A stretch of 64,000 bases of DNA from the NCBI RefSeq assembly GCF_025698545.1, contig NC_068569.1, positions 3,472,001-3,536,000 on the forward strand, read 5' to 3'. The notes beneath the pieces are model-generated. The model made no database searches, had not been told where the DNA came from, and saw only the letters and a list, made by a program, of their open reading frames with translations. This DNA is from Gossypium raimondii (lineage: Eukaryota > Streptophyta > Magnoliopsida > Malvales > Malvaceae). Shown piece after piece: positions 1 through 11,313 of the stretch (the stretch's first letter is position 1; every line of letters starts with the position of its first letter). The translations under genes and the position numbers were made by a program.

Positions 1-2059
1 CAGCAAGACGGACAGTGCTTGCTGTCTCTCCGATTGAACTTCCAGATCATAATTACTTTAAATTTATAATTAATCATAATTACAAGTGGCTCTTAAGAGA
101 TAAGCTAAAAATAATAATGAGCAGATAAGGACTGTTTTCTATTTATCAATCCAAAAGAGTCCACGTCACAATTCAATTACTAGGTAAAAATCGAAATGTC
201 CAATGTTAACAGCGATGGTTAATCTTTTAGCTGTAGGTGTTTTCAAATAAATAAATGATTAATTATGAAATATATTCGGCAAGTGTTAAACCCCGATTTT
301 ATAATTATTTATAATTTTTTATATGTATATATGTTATTATTTTCAATATTTATATACATTTGCTGCCAAAATCACTTGCAATCATATTTATATAAGAATA
401 CATTATCAATTACGGTGGAAAAGTAATTTTGGATTAACAAATTTCTTTTCACCGAAAAGTAATAAAACATTTGGTTTTATAATCAAAAGTGCTATTAAAA
501 ATGTGTTTCTATTTAAGCACAAAGTTGAATTTAGACGTATTTTTTATGCGTAGCATACTTATCTTATCAACACATGGTAACACAATCTTTATATATAATT
601 TTTAAATTAATACAAAAAATTTTAAAATTATAATCTAAATTAAATTAAATATATTTAGAAAATCAAGCAAACTTCTATAAAGTTTTTTAAGAGAATTTTA
701 ATATTTTCGTATCATATTAAAATAAATGGGTATGATAAAAAGTTCGTCTAAATTGGTTTTAGGCTCAATCATAAATTTGGCCGCTAACGTTTGCATGTTT
801 TGTCAAAGTGGTTCTAATTGTATTGTTCAACTTTTTTTGTCATCAACCTTTATTCTTTTTTCCAAGTTACTTTTTCTAACAGATTTAATGAATAAATTCA
901 ATGTTTCAAATTTTCTTTTATTTCAAAAGGTTTCAATATTTCGAATGTTTGTTTACTTAGTTAACTCTTTTTAGATAATTAGGTTTACTTTCTTTAAATT
1001 AAGAGTTTTTTAATTTAACTTATTATTTATTTATTTTATTATTTTCCACACGTAATTATTTTATTGGGTTATCTAAGTAATAAATTACATCTCATTAAAA
1101 TATTTCACATATGAAATTTCACATCATCCCCGCTAATTTTTAACGGTACATTCATTAAATCTATTAGAAAAAGTAAATTGAAAAAACAAAACAAAGGTTA
1201 ATGGTCAAAAAGACTCAAAAATACAATTAAGCCTTGTTTTTAAATCATAACCTATGAAATAATGAGATTCATAATCCTTTTAAATAAATAAATGTACATA
1301 TTTTAATTTCTCATATTTAAACTCTATTTTTACCTTAACATTTAAATTAACTAATTAAATTTTAATACTTAAATCTTTTAATTTAATTTAAATATTGTAT
1401 TTATTATTACTATCACAAATAATATAAATTGTTATTTAAACTATTAATTTAGAATAATCTAAATATAATAATAAAATTGAGATGATGTATTTATTTGAAA
1501 TTTATAATAATAACTAAAAGAGAATTATAAATTTAAACTTTATTAGAAAAATAAAATCATCATCTATATTTCTATAATGTTTTTAAATTAGTTAACTAAA
1601 TTTAAATTATTTTTAAATTTAATTTAAATGAGTATTTAGATAATATTATGATAATTATCACATGTAAGATTTTGAATTTATATAATAATATAATAATTAT
1701 GCAGTTTATTTAATTAAAAAATCCTATCGATTGAGTGTTAGCTTTGTTTACATCGACATTGTTGCCAGTAAAGATGATGTGAGTTTGAGTGTATTGAAGC
1801 ACAATATCATTTTATTTAAGGGTTATGGAAGGGCCATGGATAGTTTTAGACTTTTATATAAAAAAACTTTAAATATTTATTTTTTTAAAATTCAAATTAA
1901 ATAAATAACATTATGATATAGTGATAGATCATCACATTTATATTTTTTTTTGAATTTGGATAACTAAAATGATAATTATTAATTATTATGTTCTTATAAA
2001 ATAACATATCCTATTAAAATTATTTTATAATATAAATTTCTAAGGGCAACTGAAAAAAA
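1..2059. other. AT-rich intergenic DNA left of MULE 1
   Basis: About 2 kb of very AT-rich sequence with many stops in all frames and no coding signal I can support. The short reading frames at 323-553 and 726-974 are low-complexity and resemble nothing known. The first 50 bases are less AT-rich and could belong to a gene outside the window. A SINE-like repeat lies at 1730-1868. Confidence 0.6.
1730..1868 (+). repeat. SINE-like dispersed repeat, copy 1
   Basis: This stretch aligns almost without gaps to 62927-63063 on the same strand, over about 122 bases, ending in both copies with TAGTTTTAGAC followed by an A-rich tail. The start carries a weak tRNA A-box-like string, and GAGTTTGAGTG resembles a B box, which suggests a tRNA-derived SINE. 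What is seen is the two-copy repeat and the A-rich 3' end; the SINE identity is inference. Confidence 0.5.
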
Positions 2060-2330
2060 GGGCAATTTACTAAAAAAAGCCTAATTTTTTTTAAATTTAT
2101 CGAAATGGGCCCGATATTTTATTATTTACCGGAATGAACCATTTTCCGCGAAATCGCGTCCACGTCAGCGCGATGTCAGGGTACGTGCAAGCAAATCGCG
2201 GCCACGTCAGCGCGTTTTGCTGACATAGCAACAAATCGCGTTTCAGAGGACGCGATTTGTGTCCACGTCAGCAAATCGCGCTGAAATGGCCGCAATTTGC
2301 CCCGCGCGTGAATAGTGCAACGGTCAAAAA
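2060..2330 (+). repeat. Left terminal inverted repeat of MULE 1
   Basis: Pairs with 6735-7029 in inverted orientation: GGGCAATTT...AAATGGGCCCGATATTTTATT on the left against the complement of the right end, with few mismatches. The inner part contains CCACGTCA at 2160-2167, 2202-2209 and 2263-2270 and repeated CGCGATTT strings in both orientations, so it can also fold on itself. Confidence 0.85.
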
Positions 2331-2599
2331 ATTGACCGTTGCCCCCCAACGGTAAAAAAAAAACTATAAATACCCCCACCCTTTTTTTCACAAACTAATC
2401 CTATCTCAAATTTCCTCTCAATTTCTTCTAAATTTGCTCTCAATTTCCTTCAAAATTTCTCTAAAATCCATATTTATTTTCAATTTGCTCTCAAGTTCCT
2501 CTTAAATTTCTCTTAAATCCCTATTTTTAAATAATTTTAAATAATTTTTATTTTTTTAAAATTTTTTTAAACCGTAAAAATTTGCACGATTTCAGCATT

Positions 2600-4310
2600 T
2601 GCTAGAGAATTGACTCGTCTTAATAAGCATCACATATCGGTGGAACAAATGAAAATGGTAAGCATTAGATTTAATTTTTAAATATTATTTAAGAATTTTT
2701 TATTTATGCATTTTTAGATAATTATAAATTTATTATTTGTTATAAAAGTCTGTAGATCGGATATTGGAATGCAATATCCAGAATATGCATGGTCATCCAT
2801 CACCGTTGGTAGAGAACTACCTGCGGGAAGCGGGTTTTTGGCACGTGGCAACGGTAGGCTGAGAATGCAAGGTGGACCCGAAACTAATCAGTGCGTTGAT
2901 CGAGAGGTGAAGACTCGAGACGCACACATTCCATCTTCCATGTGGAGAGTGCACTATCACTTTGGAAGATGTCAGTCTGCAATTGGGATTGCCGATGGAC
3001 GGGTACCCAGTCACCAGGTCTGCCCAATCTAGCGATTGGCTTGCGGTGTGCTACGAGCTTTTGGGCGCTATTCCAGAGAAAATGGAGGGAGGTAAGATCG
3101 AGATGGGCTGGTTACGAGACACATTCCCGGATCCGGATGAAGATTCAACCGAAATAGAAAGAATCTGATATGCTCAGACATACATTCTTTAGTTAATTGG
3201 AGGTTATCTGATGCCCGACTTGTCTCGAAGCCGCGTACATCTAATATGGCTTCTGAAACTCATTGATTTTAGAGCAGCTGGTGAATTAAGTTAGGGGTCT
3301 GCCGTCTTGGCAACGTTATGTAGGGATATGTGCGGGGCGACGCGACCGAGGAAAGCAAAAATCGGAGGTTGCCTGTCCCTACTGCAGTCATGGGCACGGT
3401 TTCGCTTTCCATTTCTACGTCATCGAGTGGACCACCCATATACATTCCCACTGATAACGAGGTAAATTTTATATTAGATTTTACAATTATTATGTAGATT
3501 TTTAAAAATAAAAGTATGCTAAAAATTTATTTAATTAGGTAGAGCCATCCAACAAGTCATGCTCGATTACCTACCTCTCTTGAAGATATACGGCTTCTAT
3601 TAAACCAACAGTCGGAGCACATGTAAGTATTAAATAAAATTGATATTTCCATCATTCGCTAGTCGATTGGTATTTAGTATTTAGTATTATGTATGTAACT
3701 AATATTTCTATCATATTCATATAGTTATAATGAACACCATACGAGGATCCGATAATTCGGGTAGTAATTCCGGAAGAGTTCTTACAAAATCCAAAAGCTT
3801 GACAGGCGAAAGTCGCGTTGATCAACTACGCGACCGTGGAGATGCACCAGTCAAACAGGGTGTTACGACAAATTAGATGTAGACAACCGATTCCCGTGAA
3901 ACCTGAGGTGTTTGACGATCACCACAAAATCGACCTTCGGTAATTGAATACGGATTGCCCGAGATTCTAGTCCGAGTACATCCAAATGTGAGAAGATCAG
4001 TATGACTATATATCTAGTATGGAGCCGATCATCGTTCCGGAGTTAGCGTGCGTGTCGGAACACATGCTATGATTTAGGATCCATGGCAAGCCGTATTTAC
4101 TATCGCCAGAGGAGAGGCAGCGACAATTACGTGTCCAAAGGAAAAGACGCGGTCTTTTAAATCCAAGACGACAGGACGATGACGCTGGCCCCTCAATGAC
4201 AACCAAACATTCACCCCGCCCAACGAGAGCACCGACCCAGCAGTTCAACCTGTGTTACCAACGCAACCGTCTTTTTAGATGATACCCACGCAACCTCCTT
4301 TTCAGATGAT
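2600..4310 (+). pseudogene. Degenerate plant mobile domain (PMD) gene of MULE 1
   Basis: Fragments in different frames together give a PMD protein of the MAIN/MAIL type, often annotated as aminotransferase-like or 'protein phosphatase 7 long form homolog'. A first exon-like piece ends at a GTAAGC donor near 2659. The core GECTITLEDVSLQLGLPMDG-type motif falls around 2945-3005, followed by a clear block at 2962-3168 (LGLPMDGYPVTRSAQ, then MGWLRDTFPDPDED). Later pieces (3290-3460 and 3730-4250) encode the rest, including a Pro/Gln-rich tail. Frameshifts around 2860-2940, several stops and broken exon joints make it non-functional. PMD genes carried by Mutator-like and Ty3 elements are established; the assignment here is by motif reading only. 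Confidence 0.75.
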
Positions 4311-6024
4311 GCTGATGAGTATACCTACCAAACATAAAGGTACCGTCAATTTGTACCAATGGCTTGCAGTATGGAAATGCGTCTCGGCATTGCTTAAAGG
4401 TCCAAAATAGGCGTTTGAACACTTGGCATCCACGTAGCAATCGACCGTTGTAGTACGCATGTTCCGTGTCAAGGTCTGTGATGGCACCTAGGACGTATCT
4501 CTCTAGCACTTGACACCACTTCCATATTTCATTATATGAGGCGTCCCACCCACTATGCATCTTCTCCAACGCCATTTTCTTAGCTATCCAAGCCTTGCGG
4601 TAAGAGGGCGTGTAATCCATTTGGCTACGTATATTGGCAATTAACACCGGCACTGAAGTCCTGGGATCTGCTTTTACCGTGGACAGTATCAAGCTAGCTA
4701 ACATAGCTGAATCAATCTTCGGATGATCTTGTGAAACACCTATAAACTGAGTACATTAAATAATGCAACATTACATGATAAAAGTATTATTCAGATACTG
4801 TCAATACTGTACCTGCAGCACATGTATATGGACATTTGTATTTTTTAATCTCCTACAATCCTGTCATTTTCCTTAACGAAGCGTAGATTTTCCATGAACA
4901 TGTGTCATCTTGCACCGCACACTTCATCTCAAACTTATCAGATTTGGATTTAACGACGTGATAGTTAACGCCGTTTTTGATGCTATTTTGTTTCAAAGCA
5001 CCAATAAAACTATCCTTGTTGGTAAACTGATTACCAACTTCGAATTCACCCGAATCTAGCCCTGAACTTATACGATCGCGCAACCGGTGTGGTAGATCTA
5101 GAAACTCTAACGCATCATCTGCAGATAGATCGACATTATGCATGTGGGCTGGAGGTGAGTATGCTCTAAATCATGGATTTTCTTCTTCATCTGAACTCCT
5201 TTCAGCATCTTCAAATTCTGTTGGAATAGGCTTCGATTCAGAAAATAAGCCAACTACTGCACCATCGGGCCCGGGCTCTCGAGGCGAATCCACATCAGAG
5301 TCATCTTCTAACCCACAATCATCTGTAGCGTATGAGGTCCCCTCACCGGTTGATGTCGTAGGGAGTACATCATCCCTTCTTCTAGGCATTTCATAACGTC
5401 CCTAATTGATGTAGATTGCCAGCCACTAGAACTTGATGCTGTTCCCCAGTACGTATTTCCAGCATCAAACATCGAGCCACCGATTTACATGTCCCATCCA
5501 CCGACAGAGTATCTTGTGGGGGATGTGCATTCAACACCGCTACCAAACATGGGCTGTTCCGTGTTTTTTAACCCGCTAACCGAATGTCGGCCATGGGTTG
5601 TGTATACATCTCAAACACCGGTCGCAAGTACATCATTTGGCGATATAAATTGTACATATAACTCAATATAAGGTGCTCCACTAGCAAGATGAGTCTGCAC
5701 CATTGCCTCCAAGCTACGAACACTTTTTATGTCAAACGAGTCATATGTCATCGGATCAACAAAGGAACAGAATCGATACGTAATAGACAGAACTTCCATT
5801 AGCGTCGTTCTGAAAATTTTACGCCTAATTCTTTTACGAAGTTCTGTCAAATCTATATTCTGGTTAAAAACCAGTCGCACCGTATTCTCCGACAAAAAAA
5901 TAACACCATTTTCGGTGTGGCAAACCTCACCATCGTAGTAAATAACAACACTAATACGTTTACTCATATTTGAAATTCTAACCTTCTTAGTCTCTTTAAA
6001 TTGTTTCTGCTGTAACTTATGCAA
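4255..6024 (-). pseudogene. Truncated MuDR-type (mudrA-like) transposase of MULE 1
   Basis: Reads leftward. The N-terminal block is 6024-5611 (137 codons, starting MHKLQQKQFKE). An acidic linker follows at 5389-5171, then the MuDR DNA-binding region at 5143-4853 (FEVGNQFTNKDSF, then CSWKIYASLRK). After a probable intron near 4850-4740, a piece at 4704-4255 ends in VQIDGTFMFGRYTH, which holds the first Asp of the DDE triad. Nothing after that Asp is present: the second Asp, the Glu and the SWIM zinc finger are missing, and sequence beyond about 4310 belongs to the convergent PMD remnant. The 5390-5610 stretch has stops and a frameshift. It cannot encode an active transposase. Confidence 0.8.
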
Positions 6025-6070
6025 TCTCAGAACATTTTTTGCCTTATTTATAGCCTCAGCCCAAACATGT

Positions 6071-6600
6071 TACTGTAGCAAAAGCGCGTCCACGTGGGCG
6101 CGATTTCACAAATTCTTCTCATAAAGCATTTTGCTAGAAGCAATTTTATACTATTTGCTCAGAAACGTCAAGTCGAAATTATTTTTCCAGGACCAACTGT
6201 AGCAAAAGTGCGTCCACGAGGGCGCGATTTCACAAATTCTTCTCAAATAGCATGCTGCTTGCAGCGTTGTTTTATACTATTTGCTCAGAAACATAAACTC
6301 AAAATTATTTTTTCAGGACCTACTGTAGCAAAAGCGCGTCCACGTGGGCGCGACTTCACAAATTCTTCTTATAAAGCATCTTGCTTGAAGCGTTTTTTAA
6401 ACTATTTGCTCAAAAACGTCAACTCGAAATTATTTCTTTCAAGACCAACTGTAGTAAAAGCGCGTTCATGAGGGCCCGATTTCACAAATTCTTCTCACAA
6501 AGCATCCTGTTTGAAGCGTTTTTTAAACTATTTGCTTAGAAACGTAGGCGTGACTTCAAAAATCCTTCTGATAAATCATCCTGCTTTGATTTTATCTTAA
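6071..6600. repeat. Tandem array of about 126-bp units in MULE 1
   Basis: Units begin at ACTGTAGCAAAAG near 6072, 6196, 6322 and 6448, giving periods of 124, 126 and 126 bases, with a decayed fifth piece from about 6543. Each unit holds a GC-rich start (CGCGTCCACGTGGGCGCGA in unit 1), then CACAAATTCTTCTC and an AAGCAT string. The array lies just upstream of the transposase start, so it may form part of its promoter. The 125-codon reading frame across it is an artefact of the repeat. Confidence 0.85.
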
Positions 6601-6734
6601 AAACCCATAAACACGAAACATAATCCAATTTTGAATAAATTTTAATTAATTTAATTACGAAACCCTTAACCCTAATCCCTTGTTTGTTTACTTTTTTCTC
6701 TAAAAACCCAAAAAAAACCCTAAAAACCCTAACG

Positions 6735-7029
6735 TGGGAGATACGACGAAATCGCGTCCACGTCAGCGCGATGCCAGGGTACGTGCCAGGAAATCGCGTC
6801 CACGTCAGAGCGCTTTGCTGACGTGGACACAAATCGCGCTTCAGAGGACGCGATTTGTTGCCATGTCAGCAAAGCGCGTTGACGTGGTCACGATTTCCTG
6901 GCACGTACCCTGATATCGCACTGACGTGGACGCAATTTCGAGGAAAAGGGCCCATTCCAATAAATAATAAAATACCGGGCCCATTTCGATAAATTTTAAA
7001 AAAATTAGCTTTTTTTTAATATTTTACCC
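6735..7029 (-). repeat. Right terminal inverted repeat of MULE 1
   Basis: Inverted partner of 2060-2330. It contains CCACGTCA at 6758-6765 and 6800-6807, and the reverse form TGACGTGG at 6819-6826, 6880-6887 and 6922-6929, so the inner TIR is itself an imperfect palindrome around about 6845. Confidence 0.85.
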
Positions 7030-7037
7030 GAAAAAAA

Positions 7038-9990
7038 ACATTTAAAAAATTATAAATAGATAATCACTTTTTATTCCCCTATCTCCTACAATTGTTATAT
7101 ATATATTTTAAAAACATGTACCTCTTACGACATAAATCCAGATTAATTTTATAACATTTAATAATAAATCGTTTATAAAACCTACTATACATCGACGTTG
7201 AAATAACATTTTAAAATTTTATTTATCAAGTTAGACATTGAAGACGTTAAAGGAACAATGATTTTTGTTTATATTTTTGAAATACTCCATTAAAATTATT
7301 TGCATACATTTTATTTTTATTTTTCTAAACATCGTATTCTGTTTTAAATTTGGTATATTTATAAGTTGTTTATATCTTTCAGATATTATTGGACTAATAT
7401 TTTATGTATCATTATAATAAATTATTTAAATATAATTTATCATAATATTAAATTATTTAATTCTTATTTATTATTATATTTAAATTTGTAAAAAGGTTTT
7501 TATATATAATCAATTTTATAAATAATTTATCTTAAGTACTTAAAAGGTATTTAAAATTTATATTTCATGTATTATTATAAAATTTATTTAAATATAGTAA
7601 AACTTAATTAAAATTTTACTTTCTACTATCATGTCTAAAAATATTTTTAACTTTTAACTGCAATTTTGGTGAGGAAAATGCTAAAACTAATAAAAATGCT
7701 TTTTCATCACACTTTTAAAATTACTTTCAACCACAAACAACAATAAAAATCTAGCCCTAAGTCAACACAATATTGCTTCGTTATGTAGATAAAGTCACAA
7801 GCTTATATTAAAAAGTATATGAATGGATATAATTGTAAGACAAATTATATATATACATATATTAAATTTAGATAGAAATCGTGTGGTTATTTGATTTAGC
7901 TTTATTTGTTCTTATTGTATTTATTTTCAAGTTTAGAATTAATTACTTTGGATTATTATTTTTGATATTTTTATTTATGTTTAAAATTTGTGATTGCACA
8001 TTGTAATAATTTTCGGCTCTTATTATATAAGTTTGATCTTTTATTAGAATTGAACCAAATCATTCATATATATTTTTGTTGAATGAAATTAAAGTTTAAA
8101 AGAAGATTAATGATATTATTAAAACGAATAATGATGAAGTTAAAAACAATTAATTTTAATGAATCATACTGTGTGTAAGATTCAATTCAAATTGCTTCAT
8201 TAAGAGGTTAACTCTTTAAAACTCACAAACACTAAGAAAATCAACAAATCAGTTGGTTGGAAATTGCTGTAGTTGTCATTGATTTTTTTTTGGTCAACTA
8301 TAGTTGTCATTGATTGCTCGTGATGAAAATTGCATGATGATGAACTCTACTCAAAATTTTCAGAATCTGGATACCTTGAAGATAAGTTTTACCCCAAGTC
8401 CCCACTTTGAAATGAAAATGAAAAGACTAATAAGATTTCTCTTTTAATAATATATAGAGTAATTACCATGAACCAAATCGGAACCTGGTTACATGGTTTT
8501 TTATTAAGGGGATTAGAGGAAACATTCCACCATTTCTTATTTCAGTTGCAGAGTCCTTGGATCAGAAGGGTAGGAAGACTCGCGTCACTACGTTCTAAAT
8601 TTTATTTTTGTGGCCAGAGAACTGAAAACTCTACTGTACACTAAAAAAAAAACCCATATCAAAATTTCTAACGTTTTTATTCAAGTTTTTAATATTTTTT
8701 ATCTTTTATCTTCGCTTTATTTTTTAATTTCGATGATTATCGCACTTAACAAAATCTTATCTGAAATTTAAACTTACATCTCCCATTTAACATATATTAG
8801 AACTTTTATAAACATAAAAAATTTTGGTCTGCATACAACAGAATTGTCCAAAACTGTTGATTTTTGGCCTCTTTCTTCTCCCCAAGGAAATAAAACTTTC
8901 CCAAAGAACCAAAAAACCGGCCATACTCGCGCGTTAAAAGTTGAATGCGTTTTTTTACATATAAAATATAAACAAAGTATCGAAATAGATGATTTTGAAC
9001 AATCTTGGTGTCAATTTTGAAGTCCACGTACGGATTTTAAGCTTTAATAGAACCAACAGAGCATGCTTTGTGACGAATAAAGCTGAAACTGAAATTGAGA
9101 AAAGAAGAAGAAAAGAATAAACAGATCTTGGGATGAACATCCACGAGAAAAAGAAAAAAAGAAGAAAGCTTCTGATGGCTGGAAAAAGGAGGAGGAAGAA
9201 CCAGCAACATGCTTTGTAGGTCTAGAGGTGCCAGTCACGAAATGAACATCTTATCACCATTCAACAAAGGCACAACGATATTTTCTGAAAGCTTCTTCCC
9301 AGCTTTTCGAAATCTAAAATCCATTTCGATACCACTAAACAGATCATTTCATTATCATGAACCACTGTAAATGCATCACTGATTGAGCTTTGTGATGAAT
9401 TAGATGTTTATCTGATTGGAGTTGTCGATTACTGATCACGGAACACGAAGGGACAACAATCATCGTAACTCCTGCTATGTATGTGATGATGCTGGGGGTG
9501 AAGGAGAAATCCTCTGAGAAAGATCATCCATTGTCAAGGAGCTGGAGAGATCTGTTTTAAAGTCAGTTAGGCCTCGTCGTCGGCTAATTGCACACACACA
9601 CAAAAGAAATCTACATAGCGTGCTGGCTCCTCCACAAAGCATGCCAACTTTCACCATCATCACTTGCTATTCCATCTATTTTGATAATATTTTTTTCCCA
9701 CTACATATATAGGATTTTAGTTCTCTCTTGAGAAACAAATTTTCTTGCCAGCTTTAAACCACTAAACAACTTTAGGGGGAAAGAAAGAAGATAATAAGGA
9801 CAAAAATAAGAAATATATTACATTGATTATCCATGATAGGAGAAATTACAGGGAAAATCTGGATAGGAAATTAAGTGATTCATAATGGAAAAAGAAAATG
9901 AAAAAGAAGCAAACCGCTACCCCTTCTTCGGCAGAGCCCTAATAAATCCTTCTTGTCTATACAAAAGTCGTAGTTCCTTTTTTTTTCTTT
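7038..9990. other. Intergenic DNA between MULE 1 and the CCCH zinc-finger gene
   Basis: AT-rich with no supported gene. From about 8990 to 9660 the base composition is more balanced and contains purine-rich and mixed-sequence text, but reading frames there are short and unrecognised. It may be old gene or UTR debris, or distal 3' sequence of the minus-strand CCCH gene. Confidence 0.5.
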
Positions 9991-10224
9991 TTGCCATGAA
10001 CAATATCGAAGAAAAGAGGCAGTAGCACCACAAAATAGAGACTTCTCTGATCTCTCTTTCCTTCTCGTCTATTTACAATGCCAAATATCCAAACCAGAAT
10101 ATCAGATACATCATCAATATTCACAAAAAGTCAAGAAGAATCAAAGGCCACCGATTTTTGTTTAAATTCCGCAAAACAAATCAAAATAAATGCTGATTAC
10201 CCAACCCATTACGAAGAACTAGCT
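9991..10224 (-). other. Probable 3' UTR of the CCCH zinc-finger gene
   Basis: Sequence directly after the minus-strand stop at 10225. It has no coding signal and moderate complexity. The true cleavage site cannot be read from sequence alone. Confidence 0.4.
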
Positions 10225-11313
10225 TCATTTCACCAACTCAGTTACCCATCCAACATCAGGACCCGACCCGGTTGGTTCAAGTCGGCCGATAGAATTTTCC
10301 TTGCTCAGTTTTGCGTACATCCTTGCCCTCAGGTCTCTCCCAGACTCCACTCTCTCCATTGCAGGTTCCTCTTGGACAGCGTTGAATTCCCAGATGTCAA
10401 ACTGACCGAGGCTAGACCGAGTCGGCGTACGAGTTGGAGTTGAAGGAGAGCTGCAAAAACCGGGTCGGAGTGTGGAACCACGTGGAGAACTGAAACCCGA
10501 TCCCATTTGCAGGCCCCAGGAGCAAGCACCATTCATTTTAGACTTACCCAGCTGCAAACTTCGCATAGAAGCAGCAAGTTCACTCACCGAGTTAAATGAG
10601 CCACTGGGTGACATAGGAGGTGACTCAGAAGGTGGGGATATTGGAGGTGAAGCCAGAATAGAAGTTGGTGAAGAAACAAACTCTAGACGATGGCGCATGG
10701 GCGAACCAACATAATCCAAATCAGCTGAAGCGGACCCATTTCCTCTCGGACTCTGCTGCGGCAACACGCGAAGCTGCTCCGGTGTGTGAGCGAAAAAACA
10801 AACCCTTCTTTGACAACTGGTACCGTCTTTGCAAGGCTGAGTACGGTAACGAGCAGGGTGGAGCCAACACTCAAAAACGCCGTGAGCGAATTCACATGAA
10901 TCGCCTTTCTTACAGCTTCCCTTGCGAAAATCGGGGCAAGCAGTTCCAGAGTAATGGAACTTTCTCGGGTCCCTTCTTCGGGCCTTCTCACCGGGGTGAG
11001 CGTACGGACACTCAGTCCAGTCATGTGACCTTCCACGAGCACACCTCCTCACCTTGAACTCGTACATCCGGAAATGGTCGCATGAGAATGCATCAACAGG
11101 CAAGTCCGAATCATCACTAAACGAATCGGACTCGTAGTCGTTTGACGGTAGGTAACGGTGGAGAGACCCGAGGTAATCGACAGGGCAAGGACTACTGACT
11201 GCATTGTTGTAGTTAAAGTTAACGGAGGGAAAGCTAGCCGTCGGATCGTTGAATGGGTCCCCTACGGGGATTTTGATGGTGGGATTTGGTTGGATTGATT
11301 CTCCGATCATCAT
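10225..11313 (-). CDS. Arginine-rich tandem CCCH zinc-finger protein (RR-TZF family)
   Basis: Intronless, 362 residues, starting MMIGE. Residues 91-106 hold the plant-specific arginine-rich CCCH-like module (C91, C102, H106). It is followed by two zinc fingers: C126-x7-C134-x5-C140-x3-H144, then a 16-residue spacer, then C161-x5-C167-x4-C172-x3-H176. That C7C5C3H-16-C5C4C3H spacing is diagnostic of the RR-TZF family (Arabidopsis AtTZF1-3 group). The C-terminal half is Ser/Pro-rich with a conserved tail ([15 protein letters not shown]). Family members shuttle between nucleus and cytoplasmic granules, bind AU-rich RNA and affect ABA, gibberellin and stress responses; that role is transferred from the family. 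Which paralogue it matches cannot be settled here. Lack of introns is typical. Confidence 0.95.
   Translation of the reverse strand: MMIGESIQPNPTIKIPVGDPFNDPTASFPSVNFNYNNAVSSPCPVDYLGSLHRYLPSNDYESDSFSDDSDLPVDAFSCDHFRMYEFKVRRCARGRSHDWTECPYAHPGEKARRRDPRKFHYSGTACPDFRKGSCKKGDSCEFAHGVFECWLHPARYRTQPCKDGTSCQRRVCFFAHTPEQLRVLPQQSPRGNGSASADLDYVGSPMRHRLEFVSSPTSILASPPISPPSESPPMSPSGSFNSVSELAASMRSLQLGKSKMNGACSWGLQMGSGFSSPRGSTLRPGFCSSPSTPTRTPTRSSLGQFDIWEFNAVQEEPAMERVESGRDLRARMYAKLSKENSIGRLEPTGSGPDVGWVTELVK

Larger units (their letters stand above)
2060..7029. mobile_element. MULE 1: long-TIR Mutator-like element with PMD and MuDR-type pseudogenes
   Basis: The element starts GGGCAATTTACT and ends in the inverted form ATATTTTACCC. 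Its terminal inverted repeats are about 270-295 bases and are GC-rich internally, unlike the surrounding DNA. Flanks carry GAAAAAAA on both sides (2052-2059 and 7030-7037), a possible target duplication but weak because it is A-rich. Inside, a degenerate PMD gene runs rightward from the left end and a truncated MuDR-type transposase runs leftward from the right side, so the two are convergent. A 126-base tandem array sits between the transposase start and the right TIR. Both genes carry frameshifts and stops, so the copy cannot be autonomous. Confidence 0.85.

Noticed and set aside
5142-5396. 84-codon plus-strand frame rich in Ser
   Set aside because: Antisense shadow of the acidic linker of the MULE 1 transposase.
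6094-6471. 125-codon frame on the plus strand
   Set aside because: Translation of the 126-bp tandem units, whose length happens to be a multiple of three.
6712-6734. Telomere-like CCCTAAA text at the edge of MULE 1
   Set aside because: Only two imperfect units with extra A residues; no interstitial telomere array.
10665-11057. 130-codon plus-strand frame and other frames over 10078-11057
   Set aside because: Shadows of the CCCH zinc-finger gene on the opposite strand, which has the clear motif spacing.
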